Notes: a model not told the origin generated them from the letters alone. Numbered from the stretch's first letter, positions 17,314 through 26,544 are shown. The stretch is DNA of 64,000 nt from an uncultured Schlesneria sp. (GCA_903858935.1 CAIOKO010000040.1:121289-185288), one strand, 5' to 3'. A program made the numbers and translations.

Positions 17314-18579
17314 CTATTTCACGGGAATAACTTCGAATGTATTCGCCTTCAATTCGAGGGCCTTCGCGATTTCCGCGTCAAGTGCGGGAAGTTCAGCGAG
17401 TCGTCTTTCAATGATCGCCTTCTTCTTCGCTTCGAGTTCTGGTGCCGGGATGATCTCATGCACCCAGCCTGGAACGCCCGTTAGAACGATGCCACGAAAA
17501 ATGGCGTCGTGATGAAATGAATTCTTCTTCTCAATGGCTGATCGAACCGCTTTCACTTGATCGGCAATAGGACCATCAGCCAGCGCACCGGCAGCAAGGT
17601 TCGCTCCGGCAGCAAGTTGTTCCGAAGTCAGTTCCGCAATCTTTTTGCCTCCGACGCGAACTTCATACTTACCGGCAGCCAGACCCGTCACTTTTAATCG
17701 ATAATCATTCAGCTCTTCCAAAATTGGAGCCGACGGCAGGATGCTCGCAGCATCGGCAGGAAAGAACGGCAATGCTTCGTCGAGCCGTTTGAAGGTGACA
17801 CCTGCGCTATTCAGATCGGCGACTTCAACCACACAGTTCTTTTGCGAGACGACCTTTTTTGTCGAGGCATCGATCTCGACTGACGAGACCATCGATGGAA
17901 AATTCAACTCCTTCAGAATGGAAGCGGCCATCAATGCCTGGCCTGGGGGACCAGGGTGCACGGCATCGCCGCCCGTAATGCGGTCATACTTTGGTCCTTT
18001 ACCACGAGCACGATCGAGTGTGGCCAGGTACGGATGAAACTGGTCGACGAACAATCCGCCGTTCGTGTCCGCAATCGATTTGACTCCTTCGGAGAACTTT
18101 TCGAGTGTCTGGTTATAGGCCGTCAATGCGGTTGGTCCCTGCTGATCCGTATCAAGTGGCTGTGGAGTGACCCATGCCGTGCGGATGTTGGCCGCTTTGG
18201 CTTGATTGGCCATTCCCTGCAGTCCATCCATATAAGGTTTGAACGTTGCCTCTTCAAATCCCCGGTATCGACCGTCGTTCATGCCAAAATCGACAGTCAT
18301 CGCAGTCGGCTTGTGGACGAGCACATCTCGAGTGAATCGACTATTTCCACCACCGGAAGTATCCCCACCAATTCCAACATTGCGGAACGTCAGCTTCCAC
18401 TTGGGAAAACGAGTCGACGTCCACATTTCCACATAATTTGAATACAGGTGCTGTTCGGTGATACTGTCGCCAATCATCACCACCACATCACCAGGCTTAA
18501 AGAAAAACTCTTCTGCGTGAGCTGACGCTGAACCGCAAACAATCACGAAAACAACACACCAACGCATGAACGAAGACAT
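17314..18579 (-). CDS. Secreted SGNH/GDSL-type esterase
   Basis: The ATG at 18579 has GAGGAG 8 nt upstream. After a signal peptide (WCVVFVIVCGSASAHA), block I reads VVVMIGDSITEQ with nucleophile Ser39. Gly in VGIGGDTSGGG is block II, Asn in VDFGMNDGRY is block III, and DAVHPGPPGQ supplies the catalytic Asp and His of block V. The SGNH domain covers about residues 28-235. The remaining 180 residues form a second region (YRLKVTGLAAGKYEVRVGGK) that looks like a small beta-sandwich followed by a helical tail. Substrates of such planctomycete enzymes are typically acetylated sugars or lipids; which one is unknown. 421 aa, monocistronic. Confidence 0.88.
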   Translation of the reverse strand: MSSFMRWCVVFVIVCGSASAHAEEFFFKPGDVVVMIGDSITEQHLYSNYVEMWTSTRFPKWKLTFRNVGIGGDTSGGGNSRFTRDVLVHKPTAMTVDFGMNDGRYRGFEEATFKPYMDGLQGMANQAKAANIRTAWVTPQPLDTDQQGPTALTAYNQTLEKFSEGVKSIADTNGGLFVDQFHPYLATLDRARGKGPKYDRITGGDAVHPGPPGQALMAASILKELNFPSMVSSVEIDASTKKVVSQKNCVVEVADLNSAGVTFKRLDEALPFFPADAASILPSAPILEELNDYRLKVTGLAAGKYEVRVGGKKIAELTSEQLAAGANLAAGALADGPIADQVKAVRSAIEKKNSFHHDAIFRGIVLTGVPGWVHEIIPAPELEAKKKAIIERRLAELPALDAEIAKALELKANTFEVIPVK

Positions 18580-18692
18580 TCTTCAAGCTCCTCAAGGTAA
18601 GTAACGGATCGGTGTCAGAACGAAGACGGGTCGCGATTGTGAAAAGATCGTCTCTTTTGAACAAGTCACTGCAGATCGTTGCAGGACGTTTT

Positions 18693-19883
18693 TCAGGCGC
18701 CGACGTCCAACGTTGCCCGCACGTCCGACTCGGGAATGTCGGAAAACGTCTTGACCGCTCCCGCCCGGACAGGCAGAACGAATCGCAAGCTACCCGACAC
18801 ACTTTTCTTGTCCAGACGCATTCTTGAAATCACGTCATCAGTGGAAAACCGCAGACCTTCAGGCAAAGCTGTTGGCAGATGCAGTGTTCTCAGTAATTCG
18901 ATCTGTCGACTGGTCAGCTTCGAATCAATGAGACCACGTCGTTCCGCCAGACGACTGGCGTAAACCATTCCGATCGCCACAGCTTCGCCGTGCAGCAATT
19001 CGCCATACCCGGCCAGTGCCTCGAACGCGTGCCCGAATGTGTGACCATAATTGAGTGCCGCTCGAAGGCCCTTCGTCTCGAACTCGTCCTGCTCGACGAC
19101 ATCCGCTTTCAAACGGCAGCTTTGTGCGATGATGTGACGCAGAACAGCAGGCGTTCTTGAATTGATCTCTGCAACATGGTGCTCAAGGTACGCCAGAAAT
19201 TCGGCGTCAAGGATCACACCGTATTTCACAACTTCGGCCAGACCAGCGCGGTATTCCCGATCAGGCAACGTTTCGAGTGTCGCGGTGTCGATCAAGACCC
19301 CGATCGGCTGATAAAAGGCTCCAATCATGTTCTTGGCACGTGGGTGATTCACGCCCGTCTTCCCGCCGACGGAACTGTCAACAGCCGACAAGAGCGTCGT
19401 TGGGACCTGAATGAAAGGAAGGCCGCGCATGAATGTCGCCGCAACGAATCCCGCCGCATCTCCGACGACACCCCCTCCGACAGCAATGATCAGTGTCCGT
19501 CGATCGGCATTCAGATCGATCAAACGATCGTAAACCTTCGTCAGGATTTCGGGTGACTTTGACATCTCACCTGCAGGAAGGATTTCGGTTTCACACCGCC
19601 AACCATCGGCGATCAATGAATGACGCACTGTCGCCGCATGTGAACTCGCCACATTTGCGTCCGTGACGATCAGCGCGAACGGTCGACCCGCATTACGCTT
19701 CTCAGCAACCCAGACGCTTCCGTGAGGCGGCGGCTGCGTACAAAAGGCCGAGGACATGCCGTCCCGAATGTACCACCATTTCTCAAACAGTTTTGCGCAG
19801 TGAGCCAGTTGATGACTGACGATGGGAATCTCATATGTGCGGGAACCCAGATCCACACTGATGGAATCGTCGCCATGGATCAC
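18693..19883 (-). CDS. aroB: 3-dehydroquinate synthase
   Basis: The enzyme converts DAHP to 3-dehydroquinate in the shikimate pathway, using NAD and a divalent metal. The NAD-binding GGGVVGDAAGFVAATFMRG, the substrate-binding PTTLLSAVDSSVGGKTGVNH, the metal-ligand Glu in GLAEVVKYG, and the metal-ligand His in NYGHTFGHAFE and LLHGEAVAIGM are all present. The length, 396 aa, is about 35 longer than usual, mostly through an insertion near residues 30-55. The GTG start at 19883 overlaps the upstream isomerase stop by 4 bp (GTGA), which indicates translational coupling. Coupling aroB to a sugar isomerase-like gene is not the usual aroK-aroB arrangement. Confidence 0.95.
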   Translation of the reverse strand: MIHGDDSISVDLGSRTYEIPIVSHQLAHCAKLFEKWWYIRDGMSSAFCTQPPPHGSVWVAEKRNAGRPFALIVTDANVASSHAATVRHSLIADGWRCETEILPAGEMSKSPEILTKVYDRLIDLNADRRTLIIAVGGGVVGDAAGFVAATFMRGLPFIQVPTTLLSAVDSSVGGKTGVNHPRAKNMIGAFYQPIGVLIDTATLETLPDREYRAGLAEVVKYGVILDAEFLAYLEHHVAEINSRTPAVLRHIIAQSCRLKADVVEQDEFETKGLRAALNYGHTFGHAFEALAGYGELLHGEAVAIGMVYASRLAERRGLIDSKLTSRQIELLRTLHLPTALPEGLRFSTDDVISRMRLDKKSVSGSLRFVLPVRAGAVKTFSDIPESDVRATLDVGA

Positions 19884-20737
19884 GTTCTGTCTCCTTGCTC
19901 TACCGCTTTATTCGCAGTAGTGACTTCTTCAATGATTCGACGCATGTAGTTGATACTTTCGCGAGCGATGAATTCGGCACCTGGTTTGTAATCGAAGACC
20001 TCGACGCTGACCCAACCGGAATAGCCGGTTTCAAGCAGTGCCTTCACAATCGGGTGATAATCGGTTCGCCCCATTCCAGGCCCCAACAGGTTATCGTCAT
20101 TGACATGGAAATGTTCAGTCACATTGGCGTATTTGGCAATCAGCTCGGGAATCGGAGTCGACTCGCTCAGCATGGCCTTCACGTCCTGGTGCAACACGAA
20201 GTTGGGATGCCCAATCCGGTCGATCAGTTCTACGGCTTCGGCGCACGTATTCACGAAATCGGTCTCGCGTGTCGTGAGTGGCTCCATGACGATCTTTACG
20301 CCCCGATCTGCAAAGGCTGGGACAGCAGCGCGGAAGACTTCAGCAGCGTTGTCATAGGCTTCTGCACGGCTGACACCGGGTAACAAACTTCGCTGAGCGG
20401 GTGAGCCGAATACCATCACCGTTCCACCAAAGTCCGCACATGCGTTCCCTAACTCGATCAGGTATTTCGTTGTCGCCTCACGGACCGATCGATCATTCGT
20501 CGTGAGATGGAAGCCCTCGGTCTTTGCCAGCAGCCAATGCAACCCGCAAATCGTCAGCCCGTATTCTTCGGCCTGTAACTTCAGATCGCGGCGACGTGTG
20601 GCGGAAACGTCTGAGATTCGAGACGCCAAAGTGAACGGCGCCAGTTCAATCCCCGTGTACCCGGTTTCGGCAATGAACTGACACTGCCGCTTCCATTCCC
20701 AGTTCTCAAACAATTCCTGGCATATCGCAAATTTCAT
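19880..20737 (-). CDS. Sugar phosphate isomerase/epimerase, xylose isomerase-like TIM barrel
   Basis: The 285-aa protein matches the AP-endonuclease-2/xylose isomerase-like TIM-barrel superfamily. Strand ends with likely metal ligands are visible: GYTGIELAPF, GLHWLL, VMEPLTTRETDFVN (Glu), VLHQDVKAM (Asp), EHFHVNDDN (His) and GWVSVEVFDY (Glu). Members isomerise or epimerise sugars, inosose or hydroxypyruvate. The pattern resembles IolI/Hyi-type members, but substrate cannot be fixed. There is no signal peptide, so it is cytoplasmic. Its stop overlaps the aroB start, so both are made from one transcript, beginning near 20740; no strong Shine-Dalgarno precedes the ATG. Confidence 0.87.
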   Translation of the reverse strand: MKFAICQELFENWEWKRQCQFIAETGYTGIELAPFTLASRISDVSATRRRDLKLQAEEYGLTICGLHWLLAKTEGFHLTTNDRSVREATTKYLIELGNACADFGGTVMVFGSPAQRSLLPGVSRAEAYDNAAEVFRAAVPAFADRGVKIVMEPLTTRETDFVNTCAEAVELIDRIGHPNFVLHQDVKAMLSESTPIPELIAKYANVTEHFHVNDDNLLGPGMGRTDYHPIVKALLETGYSGWVSVEVFDYKPGAEFIARESINYMRRIIEEVTTANKAVEQGDRT

Positions 20738-20759
20738 GAAATGACTTTCGTTTTAGAGG

Positions 20760-22052
20760 CTATTGATCGGGTGACTGGTTTGCATCGCGGCGCTGGGGCG
20801 CCCACAGCAGTTCCAATTCGAATGGTTTCCCTTTCAATTCGGCGAATTGGTTTCGCTGAACCTGAGTCAGGATCTGATTGACTTTTGTCTCCTGTTCGTC
20901 ACGTGCGAGTTTCATCTTCTTCTGAATTTCAGCGGATACAGGACCAACGGGACGAGCATCACGTGGGTTGAGCAATTCCCTGACATTTTTGAAAAACGCT
21001 AACTCCACGGCAGCTAGTTGCTCCTTTTGTTCTTGTGTGATCGCGAGCGCCTTCGCCACGTCAGCTTCGTTCAAGGCCTGCAAACCCAGTTGTTGCCAAT
21101 GGATTTGCCGTAGTCGAACAAACTGTTCCGGTGTCAGTAACTTCTTTAGTTCCAGATCATATTGTCCCTGGAGCTTTACCTCTGCTTCCTGGACTCTTTC
21201 GCGAACAACGGGATTAATTGCCCGCAATTCTTTACGCAATTCCGCTGTATGGGCTTCGGACAATTTGCGAATTTCGGCCACGACTGGTGAATCATTTTCA
21301 ATACCCAGCTCCTTCAGAATTGGTTCTCGTAACGCAAATGCCATCAGTCCACCCGGCCGAGTTCGAATTGGTCCCCCCGCAGCAACGTTGGTCGGCGTCG
21401 CTGAGGTTGCCGGCGCCGGCAGATCAAATGGTTTTCCTTTCAACTGTTCAAACTTGGCCAATTGTTCGGGCGTCAGAACCTCGGTGTATTTCTTGTTCCG
21501 TTCGGCATCGAGCTCCTGCACCTTTGCTTCAAGATTATCTCCCCCCTGAGGACGTATTTCTTTTCGCCGCGTTTCAATATCAAGATTCACAGCAGACAGT
21601 TTGTTCAACTGATCCACTGTAATCTCTAACTGATTCGCAAGATCAGGATCCTGGATCGCCTGCAGGCCCCAACGCTGCCAGTGGATCTGTTTCAAGCGTG
21701 CGTATTGCTCGGGCCTTAATAACTTTTTCAATTCCAAAACAAATTCCGCTTCGACCTTTCCATAAAGCTGCTGAGCGTTCAGGCGTTCAGCTTTGTCTTC
21801 CTCCGTTGGATAGTTCAACCTTTGATTGAGAACGGTGGAAAGAGGTTTCAGCAGCTTTCGAATGCTCTCAAGTTCGGGCGAATCGTTCTCGATCCCCAAT
21901 TCCCGCTGAATTGGTTCTCTGACGATGAGACTGATCATCCCCCGCAAAGGGACCGGCTTGTCCTTCCGCGGTTCCTGGGCGGTCGCCACGGCGACGACCA
22001 TCAACAATGTCAGTTGTGCAAGATTCCTCAATGACAACCGATTTCGATTCAT
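20760..22052 (-). CDS. Exported protein made of two tandem homologous repeats
   Basis: The 430-aa protein has a signal peptide (LAQLTLLMVVAVATAQ), then two copies of a domain of about 180 residues, near 36-211 and 234-417. Corresponding stretches are REPIQRELGIENDSPELESI and REPILKELGIENDSPVVAEI, VLELKKLLRPEQYARLKQIH and DLELKKLLTPEQFVRLRQIH, and FEQLKGKPFDL and FAELKGKPFEL. Each copy ends in LTPEQ-type helices like those of CpxP/Spy-like or LTXXQ planctomycete proteins. A short Ala/Pro/Thr linker joins them. Function unknown; a periplasmic chaperone or stress role is only inference. I prefer the ATG at 22052 to the TTG four codons upstream. Confidence 0.75.
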   Translation of the reverse strand: MNRNRLSLRNLAQLTLLMVVAVATAQEPRKDKPVPLRGMISLIVREPIQRELGIENDSPELESIRKLLKPLSTVLNQRLNYPTEEDKAERLNAQQLYGKVEAEFVLELKKLLRPEQYARLKQIHWQRWGLQAIQDPDLANQLEITVDQLNKLSAVNLDIETRRKEIRPQGGDNLEAKVQELDAERNKKYTEVLTPEQLAKFEQLKGKPFDLPAPATSATPTNVAAGGPIRTRPGGLMAFALREPILKELGIENDSPVVAEIRKLSEAHTAELRKELRAINPVVRERVQEAEVKLQGQYDLELKKLLTPEQFVRLRQIHWQQLGLQALNEADVAKALAITQEQKEQLAAVELAFFKNVRELLNPRDARPVGPVSAEIQKKMKLARDEQETKVNQILTQVQRNQFAELKGKPFELELLWAPQRRDANQSPDQ

Positions 22053-22179
22053 GATTAGCCCCAAGAAATTGACGACACTGGTCGAACACGAATATCACTC
22101 TCAATTTGAAATATCCAGCGGATTCCCGATGTGTATCGAAGTCGGAGTAATTTTCAGCCTGAATGGCTGACAAATATTG

Positions 22180-22437
22180 GCCCGGGGCAAGCTCGTCTTT
22201 GAGCGCCGCCCCGGGGTATTAATCCAAGTAATCGAGGATCGCCCTGAAAGGGCAAAGGAAACCAGCACCTCAAAAAACCGCATGAAAATAGCGATCCCTT
22301 TCGGTGGAAATGAAGTTTCTCCGGCGCTGGGTTACCTTCAACAAAACTCATTAGTGAAGTCCATTGCCTTTAAAGGGCAAAAGAATTTAATCACACTCAA
22401 TCCCAGGGCGACGCTCAATGACGAACTTGCCCCGGGC
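22180..22437. repeat. 258-bp inverted-repeat element, GCCCGGGGC-type ends
   Basis: The left arm 22180-22216 (GCCCGGGGCAAGCTCGTCTT and on) is the imperfect reverse complement of the right arm 22401-22437 (TCCCAGGGCGACGCTCAATG and on): about 32 of 37 positions match. Between them are smaller hairpins, for example GCCCTGAAAGGGC near 22240. No open frame of note. The element fills the gap between the duplicated-domain gene and adk. It is a non-coding, MITE-like or structured-RNA repeat; the remaining 160 bp before adk show nothing else. Confidence 0.65.
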
Positions 22438-22599
22438 TGGTATCGGCTGCCCCCACGGGGCAAATACCCACATTAAAACCTGTCCATTGAACTTAAAGGC
22501 CATTCGCAATTCACCCGTCCAACGTGGCTAAAGCTCGAATCGCAAAAACTAATGACCTCGTCGTTCAGCTAAAAACGATTTTAAAGCAGAAACAACTCG

Positions 22600-23283
22600 C
22601 TATCCCTTCTTCGAAGCCCCCTTCGGTTTTGTTCCAGCCTCAACTGTCTTTCGCAGCCCCAGTTGAGTTTGAATATCTTTTTGTACGGTTGCGATGTCGC
22701 GGCCGCCATCCGTCTGGATGACGAGTTCTTTTCTTGCGAAAATATCCAATACGGGTTCCGTCTGCGTACGGTAGTCGCGAAGGCGTTGACGGAGCCCTTC
22801 TTCGTTATCGTCACTGCGGATCACCAGTCGACCACCGCAGACGTCACACTTGTCGATGTCGGCTGGTCGGTGATGAATTAAGTTGTAATCCAGGCCACAT
22901 TGACTGCAGAGCCTGCGAGCCAGTACGCGTTCGAACACCACTTCGTCAGAAACTACGATGTGGATTACCGCATCGATGTCGTAACTTTCGAGAAAGAATT
23001 CGGCCTGGATTTTTGTTCGAGGAAATCCATCCAGAATGAATCCAAAATTCCAATCGTGCTGGTCCAGGCGTTCGCGAATAATTTGTTCGACTGTTTCGTC
23101 GCTGACCATTTGCCCATCGGCGATCAGTCGCTTGATCCGCGCGCCAAGCTTCGTGTGTGACTGGATATGCCAGCGAAAGATATCACCCACGGAAATGTGA
23201 ACGATGTCAAATTCTTCCTTCAGCAGTTTCGCCTGCGTCCCTTTGCCGCAACCCTGAGCACCCATAATGACGTATTTATGCAT
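22600..23283 (-). CDS. adk: Adenylate kinase with zinc-type lid
   Basis: Adenylate kinase interconverts ATP, AMP and ADP in the cytoplasm. The P-loop is GAQGCGKGTQ (residues 8-17), with Gln where Pro is usual. The AMP site includes VGDIFRWH, GFILDGFPRT and the Arg-rich LRQRLRDYRTQTEP. The lid (about 124-160) has two CxxC pairs (CSQCG and CDVCG), the four-Cys zinc version found in many Gram-positives and planctomycetes. A basic 18-residue C-terminal tail (KPKGASKKG end) extends beyond the usual length, to 227 aa. The gene is alone here, not in the ribosomal-protein operon where adk often lies. No strong Shine-Dalgarno is seen. Confidence 0.93.
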   Translation of the reverse strand: MHKYVIMGAQGCGKGTQAKLLKEEFDIVHISVGDIFRWHIQSHTKLGARIKRLIADGQMVSDETVEQIIRERLDQHDWNFGFILDGFPRTKIQAEFFLESYDIDAVIHIVVSDEVVFERVLARRLCSQCGLDYNLIHHRPADIDKCDVCGGRLVIRSDDNEEGLRQRLRDYRTQTEPVLDIFARKELVIQTDGGRDIATVQKDIQTQLGLRKTVEAGTKPKGASKKG

Positions 23284-23331
23284 CTCGAATCCGATTTACC
23301 GTTTTAAAATTGAAAAGAAATCACTGACGCC

Positions 23332-24270
23332 CTACTTCGGCCCGATCGCTGTTCGAAGCTGCTGGCCGAGTTCGCGTACGGCGATCCGTGCGCATTCGAA
23401 CTGTTGTACTCGACGAACGAATGCGTGAATCATCCCATCGTAACGCTTCAGTGCGACGTTGACCCCTGCTGCTCGAAGGGCTTCAGCGTAAGCTTCACCC
23501 TCGTCACGTAATGGATCAAACTCGGCCGTGAGAATAGATGCTGGCGGCAGCCCCTTGAGTGACGTGGCCAATAGTGGCGAGGCATACGGATCACGCATCT
23601 GGTCGGGCGACGAGACGTACTGGTTCCAGAACCAGAGCATTTCCCGCCGCGTTAGAAAATAACCCTCGGCGTTTTCCCGGTACGAAGGGCGTTCAAAGTC
23701 ACAATCGGTGATCGGATAAATCAACGCCTGAAAGGCAATCGGCGGACCGCTACGGTCGCGCGTCATCAGGCAGGCAACTGCAGCAAGATTCGCTCCCGCG
23801 CTGTCACCTGAAACGGCGATCCGATCACGATCGCATCCAATTTCCGCCGCTCGATCATAGACCCAGCCGAGTGCGGTGTAAGCATCTTCAATGGCCGCCG
23901 GAAATTTGTGTTCGGGTGCCAGCCGGTAATCGACGTTCACAAACAGACACCCCGACTCGGCCGCCAACCGTCTGACAAGATCGTCGTGTGTATCGAGATT
24001 ATTAAGAACCCAACCGCCACCATGAAAATAAATGCAGATGCCGAATGGCCCGGCACCCACGGGCGTATAGATTCGAATTGGGAGCGATGTTCCGTCAGGC
24101 CGTTCGATGGAACGGTTATCGACCCCGGCCAGTTCGGGTCGATTCGGGCTGGCACCCGCTCCAATGATGGCGGCAGATCGTAACAGATCGATCGGCAGCG
24201 TCTCAAAGGGATGGGCTTTCTGTCGAGCAACCTGCTCGAGGAAAGCTGCGGCTTCGGGGTGTAATGGCAT
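23332..24270 (-). CDS. Alpha/beta-hydrolase, hormone-sensitive lipase family carboxylesterase
   Basis: The 312-aa protein carries the HSL-family oxyanion motif YFHGGGWVLNN, the nucleophile elbow VSGDSAGANLA, the acid region TAEFDPLRDEGEAYAE (Asp) and the catalytic His in YDGMIHAFVRR. It should hydrolyse short-chain esters. No signal peptide is seen, so it is cytoplasmic. The N-terminal cap (AAFLEQVARQKAHPFETLPI) is typical of the family. The stop is 48 bp from adk's start on the same strand, so adk could lie in its transcript. The natural substrate is unknown. Confidence 0.9.
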   Translation of the reverse strand: MPLHPEAAAFLEQVARQKAHPFETLPIDLLRSAAIIGAGASPNRPELAGVDNRSIERPDGTSLPIRIYTPVGAGPFGICIYFHGGGWVLNNLDTHDDLVRRLAAESGCLFVNVDYRLAPEHKFPAAIEDAYTALGWVYDRAAEIGCDRDRIAVSGDSAGANLAAVACLMTRDRSGPPIAFQALIYPITDCDFERPSYRENAEGYFLTRREMLWFWNQYVSSPDQMRDPYASPLLATSLKGLPPASILTAEFDPLRDEGEAYAEALRAAGVNVALKRYDGMIHAFVRRVQQFECARIAVRELGQQLRTAIGPK

Positions 24271-24469
24271 GTCAAATCTCTTAACGTCGAAATATCGTGG
24301 CCTGATCTTCGCAAACGAAACACGCTTTTTTACGAAATCTGCGGGTGTTCCAACAACACCACGGAGGGGATTTGATAAAATCCCGCTGATTAATTGCGTT
24401 CATCCACCAAACGATCCTCAAAACTCAATTTGATCAATTGCGTCATTCTTTTTCCTGAAGGAAGAAAAC

Positions 24470-25483
24470 ATGTCCGCTCATCCACCGTCGCCGACATTAT
24501 TTTTTGACACGATCAATGCCTACCAGAAAACAGAGTCGCTCCGAACGGCGATTGAACTGGATCTGTTTACAAAGATCGCTGAAGGAAGACGGACGGCAAC
24601 GGAAATCGCCGAAGGATGCCAGGCGTCGCCACGCGGCATCAGGATTCTTGCGGACAGCCTCACCATCAATGGCTTTCTCACGAAACATGAAGATCGATAC
24701 GAACTGACGCCCGATACCAACGTGTTCCTCAATCGCCATTCGCCAGCTTTTATCGGCGGAACACTGGATTTTCTGCTGACACCTGAAATCCGTGATAGCT
24801 TCAGTCATTTAACATTGGCAGTCCGTCGAGGTGGAACAGCCATTTCGGACGAGGGAACGGTGTCGTACGACAACCCTGTCTGGGTCGCATTTGCCCGCGC
24901 CATGGGACCGATGATGCAGATGCCCGCTCAATTGCTCGCTGGACTGGTGGGGGGTGATCATCAGCAACCGCTGCGAGTTCTCGACGTCGCTGCCGGTCAC
25001 GGTATTTTCGGGATTAAGATCGCCCAGCAGTACTCTCATTCCCGGATCACCGCACTCGACTGGCCGAACGTGCTGTCCGTCGCCACAGAAAATGCTGTTC
25101 GTGCGGGCGTCGGCGATCGTCACTCAGTTCTTCCTGGAAGTGCCTTCGACGTCGATTGGGGTGGTCCGTATCACGTCGTACTGCTGACCAATTTTCTGCA
25201 TCACTTTGATCAGCCAACTTGTGACAAGCTGGCTGCTAAAGCATTCGCTGCAACCGCACCGGGCGGCAAAACGATCACACTGGAATTCATCCCCGAACCT
25301 GACCGGATTCACCCCCCTTCCACGGCCGGATTCGCCCTGACAATGCTGGCCACGACGGCACACGGCGATGCTTACACATACGCAGAGTATCAACATATCT
25401 TTGAACGAGCCGGATTCAGCCGCAGTGAATTTCACGCGTTGCTTCCTACAAACCAGCAAGCAGTCGTGTCTTATAAATCGTGA
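24470..25483 (+). CDS. O-methyltransferase-like protein (dimerization plus SAM domain)
   Basis: GAAGGAAG lies 6 nt before the ATG. Residues about 10-85 form a winged-helix dimerization domain (AIELDLFTKIAEGRRTATEI, then ILADSLTINGFL), as in plant and bacterial O-methyltransferases of the acetylserotonin/caffeate type. The SAM motif is VLDVAAGHGIFGIKIAQQ (about 165-182), followed by ITALDWPNVL (acidic loop) and VVLLTNFLHHFDQP. The second His of LHHF corresponds to the catalytic-base region. 337 aa, normal size. The substrate, probably a small hydroxylated molecule, is unknown; no biosynthetic cluster surrounds it. Confidence 0.88.
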   Translation: MSAHPPSPTLFFDTINAYQKTESLRTAIELDLFTKIAEGRRTATEIAEGCQASPRGIRILADSLTINGFLTKHEDRYELTPDTNVFLNRHSPAFIGGTLDFLLTPEIRDSFSHLTLAVRRGGTAISDEGTVSYDNPVWVAFARAMGPMMQMPAQLLAGLVGGDHQQPLRVLDVAAGHGIFGIKIAQQYSHSRITALDWPNVLSVATENAVRAGVGDRHSVLPGSAFDVDWGGPYHVVLLTNFLHHFDQPTCDKLAAKAFAATAPGGKTITLEFIPEPDRIHPPSTAGFALTMLATTAHGDAYTYAEYQHIFERAGFSRSEFHALLPTNQQAVVSYKS

Positions 25484-25505
25484 CGTTGTAACAAAGGGAT
25501 CGAAT

Positions 25506-26477
25506 ATGAATCGGATTTTCGCTTTTGTGTTCTACCTGAGTGTCGTCCCTGCATTATTGGCGGCCGATCCAGTTGCGGTCGACGTACGTCCCGCGAAAGC
25601 CCCGGAGGAATTGACCTACTGGCTGACCAATATGCTGGCACATCAGTGTTCCACGGAGGAAATCGGCAGCGTGCTAACGCTCTCGACGCTTCAAACCAAA
25701 ACGCTTGTCGATCGCATTCAACAGTCGGCAGTGTCAGATCTGTTGAAACCCGTCGAATCGCAAGCATTGGTCGTTCTCCCTTACCCTGGCGGCCGGCATC
25801 CTCGAATTGGCTTTTTAGACGGAGCCATTCAACCTCAGCGCGAAACGAAAGTCAGTGTGTTCGCTCCGTGGAAAGAGGGCGGGTACCTGGTGGTCGATGT
25901 CCCGGAAGCGGTGTGGCATTTGCGCAACGGAAAACGCGAGCTTTTATACCTTGCCCATACACACGTCCCGACGATCTGGGATCAACAAGGTTTGCGGCTT
26001 GAACGGCTCGAGTGGAAGCGAGACGAACCAGGCAAGCTTTCCGTCATTCGCAAACTGCCGAATCTGGTCACGCTTAGCACCAAGGTCAAATCGGTTAAGT
26101 CAGGTGTCCGGATGGAATTCTCGATCACCAACAGGACTTCCGAAAAGCTGACCGGACTGGATATTCAGATGTGCGGGATGCTGAAGGGACTGACAGGCTT
26201 TGCCGAACAGACCAACGACAACAAGATTTTCGTCGCTCCTTTTGCCGCCTGTAAAAACCTCGACGGAAATCGCTGGGTCATCCTGGGGTTTGATCATTGC
26301 GTCCGAGCCTGGGGCAATCCCCCTTGTCCGTGCCTGCATGCAGACCCGAAGGTCCCTGACTGCGAACCGGGTGAAACGCAAACCGTCCGCGGCTGGGTTT
26401 CATTTTTCGAAGGAATTGAAATCAACGACGAATTGAAACGTCTCGAAAAAGTCGCCTTTGAGCCAATCACCGAGTGA
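25506..26477 (+). CDS. Exported protein of unknown function
   Basis: The 323-aa protein begins at the ATG at 25506 with a signal peptide (FAFVFYLSVVPALLAA). The upstream in-frame extension lies inside the methyltransferase gene and is rejected. The first part (EELTYWLTNMLAHQCSTEEI) looks helical. Residues 90-320 are strand rich with PYPGGRHPRIGFLDGAIQPQ, VWHLRNGKRELLYLAHTHVP and a Cys-rich patch GNPPCPCLHADPKVPDCEPG, plus WVSFFEGI near the end. I recall planctomycete proteins of this general pattern but no functional name. It follows the methyltransferase by 22 bp, so they may share a transcript, and is followed by a strong terminator. Confidence 0.65.
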   Translation: MNRIFAFVFYLSVVPALLAADPVAVDVRPAKAPEELTYWLTNMLAHQCSTEEIGSVLTLSTLQTKTLVDRIQQSAVSDLLKPVESQALVVLPYPGGRHPRIGFLDGAIQPQRETKVSVFAPWKEGGYLVVDVPEAVWHLRNGKRELLYLAHTHVPTIWDQQGLRLERLEWKRDEPGKLSVIRKLPNLVTLSTKVKSVKSGVRMEFSITNRTSEKLTGLDIQMCGMLKGLTGFAEQTNDNKIFVAPFAACKNLDGNRWVILGFDHCVRAWGNPPCPCLHADPKVPDCEPGETQTVRGWVSFFEGIEINDELKRLEKVAFEPITE

Positions 26478-26512
26478 TGTCATCCAAAAAAATATCAACC
26501 ATTGATCTGATC

Positions 26513-26544
26513 TCACTTGCGGGTTCATCCCACAAGTGATTTTT
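26513..26544 (+). terminator. Rho-independent terminator, overlapping the convergent gene's end
   Basis: TCACTTG/CAAGTGA with an inner GGG/CCC stem is followed by five T residues. It ends transcripts of the gene at 25506-26477 and overlaps the last 20 bp of the minus-strand M16 gene. A seven-A run at 26486-26492 on the other side makes it possibly bidirectional. Confidence 0.7.
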
